The notes beneath the pieces are model-generated. The model saw only the letters and a program-made list of their open reading frames with translations. It made no database searches and was not told the origin of the DNA. Positions 1 to 8,105 of a stretch of DNA of 64,000 nucleotides are shown here, piece by piece; the first letter of the stretch is position 1; each line of letters begins with the position of its first letter. Location: contig NC_064044.1 of NCBI RefSeq assembly GCF_932526225.1, positions 2,425,001 to 2,489,000 of the forward strand, written 5' to 3'. This stretch comes from Nematostella vectensis (Eukaryota > Cnidaria > Anthozoa > Actiniaria > Edwardsiidae). A program made the position numbers and the translations under genes.

Positions 1-164
1 ACATTGTAAGAAAAACAGACTGAAAAAAGAAACCTCCCCCCCTATTTCAAGTCCAACACTACCAGTTAAGCTAAGCTACCGCTGACCCAAGACGGTATGC
101 CTTGAAGTTTCCAACAATGCACTGCGGTGCCTTTTCTTTGTAGCGACGGCACTGCTACAGCCTG

Positions 165-581
165 TTGCTTATAACAGTTTTGCTTGTAATTTGCTTAAAA
201 ATTACAGCTTTTTCACATCTGGAGAGTGCCTTAGGACATCATGAAGTCTTTTTGGGCATAATTAATGCTGTGCTCATGGATGTTTGCACGCTGAGGTTGA
301 TTCAATGGGATAATTTTTTGTCTGGGCTTCACCAAGTGAGAAAGGAATTTTCTGGTGAGTGGCCTCATACTCTCCATTGTGGGCCATCTTTGCTACCCAA
401 CCTTATTCAAAAATTGTTTTCAGGCTTATTCTGGGTTCCTTGGACCTGGAAATGTTTTGTTTGGCTTCGGGGCAAAGAGACTTATAAAAAAAACTGTTAT
501 GATTCTGGGGGAGGAGATTGCCCGCCTGTCTGTCAAGGTGTTTCCAAGACTCCCATGATGCAGTGCAGGCATGCAAAATAG
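165..581 (+). other. Unrecognised W-rich open frame, type A (units 1, 2, 4, 5)
   Basis: Open from 165 but the first ATG is at 276, giving 101 codons. It is rich in Trp and Cys, with no recognised domain, no signal peptide after the ATG, and no codon-level evidence of selection. A segment 355-423 has the look of a 69-bp intron (GTGAGT donor, ttgttttcag acceptor) and is a multiple of three with no stop, so splicing it or not keeps the frame. Eight A's (485-492) put the end in the frame finishing MMQCRHAK. Other type-A copies: 4389-4805, 14133-14549, 18356-18772. More likely repeat sequence than a gene. Confidence 0.2.
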
Positions 582-666
582 GCTAACAATGGTGACTCGC
601 TTCTAATGGAGGTTCTAGCATTGATTATTGTGACTGATTGCTGTAAAATGGGACCTGACGGAGCGC

Positions 667-672
667 AATAAA
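667..672 (+). promoter_or_regulatory. Candidate poly(A) signal AATAAA, one per unit
   Basis: A canonical hexamer is followed within 50 bp by a GT/T-rich stretch (gtgacttgatctgtgtttgc, then tctctatttgtag), the expected arrangement for a cleavage and polyadenylation site on the plus strand. It lies about 85 bp after the end of the W-rich open frame. Transcription itself is not shown. Confidence 0.35.
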
Positions 673-967
673 GGTATCTATTGGTGACTTGATCTGTGTT
701 TGCTTGTCTCTATTTGTAGTTCGGAATTTTGTGTCTTTTTTGGTAAGAAATGTTTCTAAGTTAAAGCATTTTATTACGAATTGCTTGTTGATATTTTGAC
801 AAAAGAGTCAATTCTATTACATTGCTTAGATGCGCTTTTGCAGGTCGTCTATGCCTTGGATGAATCTATGAGTATCCGGGTCTGGTGATGTTTAGTTTGC
901 ATTTTTGACGTTTTGGAGTTGGGCCTATATTTTACAGGCGTCTCAGGGCGTTATGGCAATGAAAGAC
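673..967. other. AT-rich spacer between the AATAAA site and the MITE
   Basis: About 295 bp in every unit with no recognisable gene or RNA. It ends gcaatgaaagacttaa, which resembles gcaatgaaagacgtaa at 4093-4108 near the far end of the unit. This may be shared insertion-flank sequence or chance. Confidence 0.5.
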
Positions 968-1264
968 TTAAAGGGACAGCGTCATGGTACTGCGCATGTC
1001 AGTGTTTATTGTAGGCTTTTAATCGCCTACAAATAGTTGAACTTTTTAAAAGCTGTCAATACCTTGTTAAAATAATATGCAATATTTTATTGAAAGCAAT
1101 ATTTTATAGAAACTATGTTTATTGACAGTTTGTGGTCATTTTCTTTGAATTTAAGTCCCCCACATGTACCAAAAGCTCATAAGTCAGTATTAGAGTTTAC
1201 TAAATTTCATTGTGTCAGGTTCAGAGAGCTATTGAAAGCACTTACCATGGCACTGCCCCTTTAA
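968..1264 (+). mobile_element. 297-bp MITE with imperfect TIRs and TTAA ends (one per unit)
   Basis: The left end (968-989, TTAAAGGGACAG then CGTCATGGTA) and the reverse complement of the right end (1243-1264, TTAAAGGGGCAG then TGCCATGGTA) match at 19 of 22 positions. Both ends close on TTAA, as expected for a piggyBac-like TTAA target, although the family is not proven. No transposase frame is present, so it is non-autonomous. Equivalent copies: 5192-5488, 11273 to the gap, 14936-15232, 19159-19455, 24307-24603, 27600-27896, 30894-31190, 34189-34485, 37483-37779, 41707-42003, 45931-46227, 49229-49525, 52527-52823, 56751-57047 and 60977-61273. The 3' 164 bp (from 1101) is also the beginning of each 927-bp sub-repeat, so extra sub-repeats carry a 5'-truncated MITE. 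An 8-bp perfect hairpin (TTGTAGGC / GCCTACAA) lies near the left end. Confidence 0.8.
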
Positions 1265-1358
1265 ATAGCTGTAAAAAAAAAAAGAAGAGAAAATAGCTGG
1301 AGGGGGTCTCTGTTGGTTTTCTTTTAGTTTTAGTTTTCTTTTATTATTATTTTTTTCT

Positions 1359-1376
1359 GGGGTGGGGGGGTGGGGG
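1359..1376 (+). repeat. G-rich tract with quadruplex potential (each sub-repeat)
   Basis: GGGG-T-GGGGGGG-T-GGGGG can supply four runs of three G by splitting the 7-G run. It follows a pyrimidine-rich stretch of about 45 bp on the same strand. It occurs in every intact sub-repeat; run lengths vary slightly (8 G in unit 4 copy 1 and unit 7). Confidence 0.6.
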
Positions 1377-1710
1377 AAGGAGGAATTCAGCTTAAAATTG
1401 CCCGTGGTCAATTCAACCAACTAAGCAACTAGTACAAAAGATGTTGGTTTTGCAGTCTTTTATTCAATACTTTCAAGGTTATCATGCAATTCTGTAGTTT
1501 GACTGGAAATATATACTTTTTTTCTATTCATTTACAGTTCTATATGTACAGTGTGACCATAGTCATGATTACAATTATTTATAATAATTTTTACCCACTA
1601 ACAGAAACCAACTTGACTGCAAAACACTCACTGTAAAGCATAAGATATTAGGCATTTCTTTCATGTGGCTGTGAGGTTGACCTGTCAACATCTACAGGGG
1701 CCACACTCAC

Positions 1711-1895
1711 CTCGGAATCATAGGGGTCCATAAAAGCAAGGTGTCGCAGAACCTTTCCCTGCCCTCCTTACCCTCTTTCATCAGGAACACCTGTGCAGCC
1801 GACACCCTTAGGTGGATGGGGTGCACAGGTGCTTTGGGTGTGGCCCTGAAGATGGCACAGTGACCACAAGATGTACCAGAATGAAATTGTATATA
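1711..1895 (-). other. 185-bp minus-strand exon-like segment (28 visible copies)
   Basis: On the minus strand the segment is preceded by a T-rich acceptor ending tttttacag and followed by GAG|GTGAGT, a near-perfect metazoan donor. One frame is open across it: 61 codons starting YIQFHSGTSCGHC and ending LLLWTPMIP plus two bases. It starts in phase 0 and leaves in phase 2. I do not recognise the peptide as any family. Because 185 is not a multiple of 3 and the other two frames contain stops, joining consecutive copies would break the frame; at most one copy could be used per transcript. The variants seen (M39I, P58H, H5Y, I2T, one stop) all change the protein and I noticed no silent ones, which argues against protein-level constraint. 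Copies are located in the sub-repeat entries. It may be a captured exon or chance. Confidence 0.3.
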
Positions 1896-2028
1896 CTGTA
1901 AAAACATGTGAGTAGAAAACAGTCAATAGCCATGGAGTTTTTAGTGTGTTGTACATGTTATACATGTTTTAGGATTTACCTAATTACTTACAGTATTTTT
2001 TTTAAATAGAATTTTTTACTTGTATAAT

Positions 2029-2953
2029 ATTTTATAGAAACTATGTTTATTGACAGTTTGTGGTCATTTTCTTTGAATTTAAGTCCCCCACATGTACCAA
2101 AAGCTCATAATTCAGTATTAGAGTTTACTAAATTTCATTGTGTCAGGTTCAGAGAGCTATTGAAAGCACTTACCATGGCACTGCCCCTTTAAAGTGCTGT
2201 AAAAAAAAGAAGAGAAAATAGCTGGAGGGGGTCTCTGTTGGTTTTCTTTTAGTTTTAGTTTTCTTTTATTATTATTTTTTTTCTGGGGTGGGGGGGTGGG
2301 GGAAGGAGGAATTCAGCTTAAAATTGCCCGTGGTCAATTCAACCAACTAAGCAACTAGTACAAAAGATGTTGGTTTTGCAGTCTTTGATTCAATACTTTC
2401 AAGGTTATCATGCAATTCTGTAGTTTGACTGGAAATATATACTTTTTTTCTATTCATTTACAGTTCTATATGTACAGTGTGACCATAGTCATGATTACAA
2501 TTATTTATAATAATTTTTACCCACTAACAGAAACCAACTTGACTGCAAAACACTCACTGTAAAGCATAAGATATTAGGCATTTCTTTCATGTGGCTGTGA
2601 GGTTGACCTGTCAACATCTACAGGGGCCACACTCACCTCGGAATCATATGGGTCCATAAAAGCAAGGTGTCGCAGAACCTTTCCCTGCCCTCCTTACCCT
2701 CTTTCATCAGGAACACCTGTGCAGCCGACACCCTTAGGTGGATGGGGTGCACAGGTGCTTTGGGTGTGGCCCTGAAGATGGCACAGTGACCACAAGATGT
2801 ACCAGAATGAAATTGTATATACTGTAGAAACATGTGAGTAGAAAACAGTCAATAGCCATGGAGTTTTTAGTGTGTTGTACATGTCATACATGTTTTAGGA
2901 TTTACCTAATTACTTACAGTATTTTTTTAAATAGAATTTTTTACTTGTATAAT
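2029..2953 (+). repeat. Sub-repeat, unit 1 copy 2 (terminal class)
   Basis: Has tttaaagtgctg, ctttgattc and catgtcatac. Exon-like segment 2637-2821 has P58H, and its acceptor tract is tgtttctacag on the minus strand. Confidence 0.95.
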
Positions 2954-2965
2954 TTAGATGAGTAA

Positions 2966-3290
2966 TACATACTTTTCATAGTATGTTGTAGAACTCGTCT
3001 TGTTCATCCTAAATAACAATCAAAATTATGTTTGTTATTATCTTCGTGCAAAGGAATCTACAGTAGTTTTTTAATCAGATAATTGTTTTTCCTTCAACAC
3101 TCCCCTGTTATTTCAACAGCTCTCTCTTGAGTTTGCTTGTCTCAGAAATAGACCTTGTTTGATAAACAAAGACATGTTACCCACTTATTCAATAATAGGT
3201 AACAACTGCAATATTGTACTGTATGAAAAGAGTGTCCCTCCCCCTTCTAATGTTGACATCAGTAAATCTAGCAAGCTCATTTTGCTAGAT
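2966..3290. repeat. Cluster of three inverted repeats in the unit spacer
   Basis: Three dyads: ACATACT / AGTATGT (2967-2986, 6-nt loop); GTTACC / GGTAAC (3176-3203) enclosing TTATT-c-AATAA; and ATCTAGCAA / TTGCTAGAT (3266-3290, 9-bp stem, 7-nt loop). The last loses one pair in units 6, 7, 10 and 11, which have tagcagg. No protein site is recognised. Confidence 0.6.
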
Positions 3291-3360
3291 GTATGATGTA
3301 TACCAGGCTTGTATCCTCCAGGTCCATTTCCATACTCCGATGGATGCCATTACGGAATTG

Positions 3361-3376
3361 ATCCGGAGATCCGGAG
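3361..3376 (+). repeat. Direct duplication of ATCCGGAG
   Basis: Two adjacent copies of the 8-mer, conserved in all units. It marks the start of the more GC-rich part of the backbone. Confidence 0.7.
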
Positions 3377-3446
3377 AAAAATTCACGAGGGGGAGGGCCA
3401 GTCAACACTCCTCTCCCCAAAGTCAGACGGTTGTTTGGATGGTCTG

Positions 3447-3495
3447 TTTTTTGTTTTTGTTTTTTGTTTTTGTTTTTTTCTTCTTATTTTTTTCC
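3447..3495 (-). repeat. A-rich tract (CAAAAA-type on minus strand)
   Basis: The plus strand reads gtttttt/gtttttg repeats, i.e. CAAAAA-like on the minus strand. It lies downstream, on the minus strand, of the tRNA-like module, a position that would fit the tail of a SINE. The final T-run is 7 in units 1-4, 14 and 15, 8 in units 5-13, and interrupted in unit 16. Confidence 0.55.
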
Positions 3496-3569
3496 AAAAA
3501 CTACGCAGGAGTGAGCGGGGTTAAGCTCTACGAAAATAAAAATGAATAGAAAAAAAAAAAGAAAAAAGG

Positions 3570-3650
3570 GCATTGGCATGGGATCGAACCCGACCTGAAA
3601 AACAAAACGGAAACCATACATACGGATTACCCAATCGGTATGGCAGCACA
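3570..3650 (-). ncRNA. tRNA-like Pol III-type module (degenerate, possibly SINE head)
   Basis: On the minus strand GGGTTCGATCCC (3580-3591) is a strong B-box/T-loop match. About 40 bp upstream, ACCGATTGGGTAATCCG (within 3624-3641) resembles the A-box/D-arm of Leu/Ser-type tRNAs. The T-stem pairs poorly and no 7-bp acceptor stem or clear anticodon arm can be drawn, so this is not an intact tRNA. T-runs of 6 and 11 (3567-3562, 3560-3550) follow directly and would end Pol III transcription. Other copies: 9650-9730, 13314-13394, 17537-17617, 22687-22767, 25980-26060, 29274-29354, 32569-32649, 35863-35943, 40087-40167, 44311-44391, 47609-47689, 50907-50987, 55131-55211, 59354-59434 and, cut at its 5' end, 63580-63658. 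Confidence 0.4.
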
Positions 3651-3689
3651 AGGCTTTTACGGAAGGCTGTAAAGAACCCGAACGCCCCA

Positions 3690-3935
3690 AGCACCGATAT
3701 TTCCGGCGAATATGCTGTACAACACTCTTGCAAGGTATTCCGACCCGCGCATTAATGGGGAGGACAATAACCAGGATCCCAGGCCTGTAATACGGTTACG
3801 CCACGCACAGCTCGCTGAGATAGAGGGTGAAAAAATACAGGTCTATTTGGGCGTCTTCAGTCCCTTGGGGGCTCGCTATGTCGGCGCGTGGCATCGTAAC
3901 GCACGGGCGCATTGTCCTTTACCGTGTACAGGACA
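3690..3935. other. CpG-rich segment of the unit
   Basis: About 20 CpG in roughly 235 bp, against very few in the rest of the unit. A plus-strand frame of 85 codons from the ATG at 3712 (ending ERKTFF) spans it, but it changes residues between units (His/Leu, Pro/Ser) and matches nothing I know. It is treated as a compositional feature rather than a gene. Confidence 0.6.
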
Positions 3936-4046
3936 TCAAACAAGCGAAGAAAGAAAAACGTTTTTTTAGGAACCGTTTTTTTAATAAAAATAAATAGAAA
4001 TAAATAAAGTGCGATTTGGCGATTCTATTTTTCTTTGTAGAGCTTA

Positions 4047-4224
4047 TCAAGCTATTCACCGGCCTAAATAATCATTAAAAAACAAAAAAAATGCAATGAA
4101 AGACGTAAGGGGGAGAGGTTTGTAAAATCGCATAGAATATGGACAAAATCAGCAATACTGTCTACGCTGACTAAGTATAGCTGTATTTCACTTTAACCCT
4201 TTCGCTTCTGGGAACTTTTGAGCA
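4047..4224. other. AT-rich end of unit
   Basis: About 180 bp with no gene or RNA seen. Linked variants here (aaataatcat or aaatattcat; cgcttctgg or cgtttctgg) identify the unit 2 and unit 15 ends. Confidence 0.5.
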
Positions 4225-5324
4225 ACATTGTAAGAAAAACAGACTGAAAAAAGAAACCTCCCCCCCTATTTCAAGTCCAACACTACCAGTTAAGCTAAGC
4301 TACCGCTGACCCAAGACGGTATGCCTTGAAGTTTCCAACAATGCACTGCGGTGCCTTTTCTTTGTAGCGACGGCACTGCTACAGCCTGTTGCTTATAACA
4401 GTTTTGCTTGTAATTTGCTTAAAAATTACAGCTTTTTCACATCTGGAGAGTGCCTTAGGACATCATGAAGTCTTTTTGGGCATAATTAATGCTGTGCTCA
4501 TGGATGTTTGCACGCTGAGGTTGATTCAATGGGATAATTTTTTGTCTGGGCTTCACCAAGTGAGAAAGGAATTTTCTGGTGAGTGGCCTCATACTCTCCA
4601 TTGTGGGCCATCTTTGCTACCCAACCTTATTCAAAAATTGTTTTCAGGCTTATTCTGGGTTCCTTGGACCTGGAAATGTTTTGTTTGGCTTCGGGGCAAA
4701 GAGACTTATAAAAAAAACTGTTATGATTCTGGGGGAGGAGATTGCCCGCCTGTCTGTCAAGGTGTTTCCAAGACTCCCATGATGCAGTGCAGGCATGCAA
4801 AATAGGCTAACAATGGTGACTCGCTTCTAATGGAGGTTCTAGCATTGATTATTGTGACTGATTGCTGTAAAATGGGACCTGACGGAGCGCAATAAAGGTA
4901 TCTATTGGTGACTTGATCTGTGTTTGCTTGTCTCTATTTGTAGTTCGGAATTTTGTGTCTTTTTTGGTAAGAAATGTTTCTAAGTTAAAGCATTTTATTA
5001 CGAATTGCTTGTTGATATTTTGACAAAAGAGTCAATTCTATTACATTGCTTAGATGCGCTTTTGCAGGTCGTCTATGCCTTGGATGAATCTATGAGTATC
5101 CGGGTCTGGTGATGTTTAGTTTGCATTTTTGACGTTTTGGAGTTGGGCCTATATTTTACAGGCGTCTCAGGGCGTTATGGCAATGAAAGACTTAAAGGGA
5201 CAGCGTCATGGTACTGCGCATGTCAGTGTTTATTGTAGGCTTTTAATCGCCTACAAATAGTTGAACTTTTTAAAAGCTGTCAATACCTTGTTAAAATAAT
5301 ATGCAATATTTTATTGAAAGCAAT

Positions 5325-6251
5325 ATTTTATAGAAACTATGTTTATTGACAGTTTGTGGTCATTTTCTTTGAATTTAAGTCCCCCACATGTACCAAAAGC
5401 TCATAAGTCAGTATTAGAGTTTACTAAATTTCATTGTGTCAGGTTCAGAGAGCTATTGAAAGCACTTACCATGGCACTGCCCCTTTAAATAGCTGTAAAA
5501 AAAAAGAAGAGAAAATAGCTGGAGGGGGTCTCTGTTGGTTTTCTTTTAGTTTTAGTTTTCTTTTATTATTTTTTTTTTCTGGGGTGGGGGGGTGGGGGAA
5601 GGAGGAATTCAGCTTAAAATTGCCCATGGTCAATTCAACCAACTAAGCAACTAATACAAAAGATGTTGGTTTTGCAGTCTTTTATTCAATACTTTCAAGG
5701 TTATCATGCAATTCTGTAGTTTGACTGGAAATATATACTTTTTTTCTATTCATTTACAGTTCTATATGTACAGTGTGACCATAGTCATGATTACAATTAT
5801 TTATAATAATTTTTACCCACTAACAGAAACCAACTTGACTGCAAAACACTCACTGTAAAGCATAAGATATTAGGCATTTCTTTCATGTGGCTGTGAGGTT
5901 GACCTGTCAACATCTACAGGGGCCACACTCACCTCGGAATCATAGGGGTCCATAAAAGCAAGGTGTCGCAGAACCTTTCCCTGCCCTCCTTACCCTCTTT
6001 CATCAGGAACACCTGTGCAGCCGACACCCTTAGGTGGATGGGGTGCACAGGTGCTTTGGGTGTGGCCCTGAAGATGGCACAGTGACCACAAGATGTACCA
6101 GAATGAAATTGTATATACTGTAAAAACATGTGAGTAGAAAACAGTCAATAGCCATGGAGTTTTTAGTGTGTTGTACATGTTATACATGTTTTAGGATTTA
6201 CATAATTACTTACAGTATTTTTTTTTAAATAGAATTTTTTACTTGTATAAT
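5325..6251 (+). repeat. Sub-repeat, unit 2 copy 1
   Basis: Form with cccatggtc and tttacataatt. Exon-like segment 5933-6117 has the consensus sequence. Confidence 0.95.
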
Positions 6252-7178
6252 ATTTTATAGAAACTATGTTTATTGACAGTTTGTGGTCATTTTCTTTGAA
6301 TTTAAGTCCCCCACATGTACCAAAAGCTCATAAGTCAGTATTAGAGTTTACTAAATTTCATTGTGTCAGGTTCAGAGAGCTATTGAAAGCACTTACCATG
6401 GCACTGCCCCTTTAAATAGCTGTAAAAAAAAAGAAGAGAAAATAGCTGGAGGGGGTCTCTGTTGGTTTTCTTTTAGTTTTAGTTTTCTTTTATTATTTTT
6501 TTTTTCTGGGGTGGGGGGGTGGGGGAAGGAGGAATTCAGCTTAAAATTGCCCATGGTCAATTCAACCAACTAAGCAACTAGTACAAAAGATGTTGGTTTT
6601 GCAGTCTTTTATTCAATACTTTCAAGGTTATCATGCAATTCTGTAGTTTGACTGGAAATATATACTTTTTTTCTATTCATTTACAGTTCTATATGTACAG
6701 TGTGACCATAGTCATGATTACAATTATTTATAATAATTTTTACCCACTAACAGAAACCAACTTGACTGCAAAACACTCACTGTAAAGCATAAGATATTAG
6801 GCATTTCTTTCATGTGGCTGTGAGGTTGACCTGTCAACATCTACAGGGGCCACACTCACCTCGGAATCATAGGGGTCCATAAAAGCAAGGTGTCGCAGAA
6901 CCTTTCCCTGCCCTCCTTACCCTCTTTCATCAGGAACACCTGTGCAGCCGACACCCTTAGGTGGATGGGGTGCACAGGTGCTTTGGGTGTGGCCCTGAAG
7001 ATGGCACAGTGACCACAAGATGTACCAGAATGAAATTGTATATACTGTAAAAACATGTGAGTAGAAAACAGTCAATAGCCATGGAGTTTTTAGTGTGTTG
7101 TACATGTTATACATGTTTTAGGATTTACATAATTACTTACAGTATTTTTTTTTAAATAGAATTTTTTACTTGTATAAT
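6252..7178 (+). repeat. Sub-repeat, unit 2 copy 2
   Basis: Near duplicate of copy 1 of this unit. Exon-like segment 6860-7044. Confidence 0.95.
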
Positions 7179-8105
7179 ATTTTATAGAAACTATGTTTAT
7201 TGACAGTTTGTGGTCATTTTCTTTGAATTTAAGTCCCCCACATGTACCAAAAGCTCATAAGTCAGTATTAGAGTTTACTAAATTTCATTGTGTCAGGTTC
7301 AGAGAGCTATTGAAAGCACTTACCATGGCACTGCCCCTTTAAATAGCTGTAAAAAAAAAGAAGAGAAAATAGCTGGAGGGGGTCTCTGTTGGTTTTCTTT
7401 TAGTTTTAGTTTTCTTTTATTATTTTTTTTTTCTGGGGTGGGGGGGTGGGGGAAGGAGGAATTCAGCTTAAAATTGCCCATGGTCAATTCAACCAACTAA
7501 GCAACTAGTACAAAAGATGTTGGTTTTGCAGTCTTTTATTCAATACTTTCAAGGTTATCATGCAATTCTGTAGTTTGACTGGAAATATATACTTTTTTTC
7601 TATTCATTTACAGTTCTATATGTACAGTGTGACCATAGTCATGATTACAATTATTTATAATAATTTTTACCCACTAACAGAAACCAACTTGACTGCAAAA
7701 CACTCACTGTAAAGCATAAGATATTAGGCATTTCTTTCATGTGGCTGTGAGGTTGACCTGTCAACATCTACAGGGGCCACACTCACCTCGGAATCATAGG
7801 GGTCCATAAAAGCAAGGTGTCGCAGAACCTTTCCCTGCCCTCCTTACCCTCTTTCATCAGGAACACCTGTGCAGCCGACACCCTTAGGTGGATGGGGTGC
7901 ACAGGTGCTTTGGGTGTGGCCCTGAAGATGGCACAGTGACCACAAGATGTACCAGAATGAAATTGTATATACTGTAAAAACATGTGAGTAGAAAACAGTC
8001 AATAGCCATGGAGTTTTTAGTGTGTTGTACATGTTATACATGTTTTAGGATTTACATAATTACTTACAGTATTTTTTTTTAAATAGAATTTTTTACTTGT
8101 ATAAT
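7179..8105 (+). repeat. Sub-repeat, unit 2 copy 3
   Basis: Near duplicate of copies 1 and 2. Exon-like segment 7787-7971. Confidence 0.95.

Larger units (their letters stand above)
1101..2028 (+). repeat. 927-bp sub-repeat, unit 1 copy 1 (reference)
   Basis: Components: MITE 3' part (1101-1264), A-run and purine stretch (about 1273-1292), pyrimidine-rich stretch (1316-1357), G-rich tract (1359-1376), about 330 bp of AT-rich sequence with no visible feature (1377-1706), minus-strand exon-like segment (1711-1895), AT-rich tail to tataat. Each extra copy joins the previous one at tataat|attttatag, with AAT shared between the two sides. Confidence 0.95.
3522..4046. repeat. Inverted repeat TAAGCTCTAC bracketing the tRNA-like and CpG-rich block
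   Basis: TAAGCTCTAC at 3522-3531 has its exact reverse complement at 4037-4046, and similarity continues inward with A-rich sequence (gaaaataaaaat versus aaagaaaaat). In addition aataaaaat(g/a)aatagaaa occurs in direct orientation at both sides (about 3535 and 3983). The 525-bp block could be an old element with degraded ends. Confidence 0.4.
1..4224 (+). repeat. Array unit 1 (two sub-repeats)
   Basis: Reference unit used for the component descriptions. It carries the type-A form of the 5' open frame (TTTTTTG, GTGAGT, run of 8 A), the aacgcccc form near 3680, and a run of 7 T before ccaaaaac. Its second sub-repeat is the terminal class with tttaaagtgctg and the P58H exon variant. Confidence 0.95.

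Noticed and set aside
165-581. 138/130-codon frame as a multi-copy protein gene
   Set aside because: It starts without ATG, the first ATG leaves about 100 codons, the C-terminus depends on a homopolymer length that differs between unit blocks, and no domain is recognised. Listed only as an unrecognised open frame.
3289-3549. Plus-strand frames of 68-86 codons with FLFLFFVFVFFF-like ends
   Set aside because: The hydrophobic stretch is a translation of the T-rich tract, not a membrane segment; the frames change with the T-run length.
3570-3650. A functional tRNA gene
   Set aside because: Acceptor and T stems do not pair and no clear anticodon arm is present; only the promoter-like boxes are convincing.
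961-4108. gcaatgaaagac-taa repeated at 961-971 and 4097-4108 as long terminal repeats of one element
   Set aside because: Only about 16 bp are similar and the flanks do not match, too little to claim element ends.
5434-5646. Plus-strand frame of 70-73 codons with CKKKEEKIAGGG and a Phe/Leu-rich end, in most sub-repeats
   Set aside because: It translates the A-run, pyrimidine stretch and G-rich tract; the start is non-ATG and its frame depends on run lengths that differ between copies.
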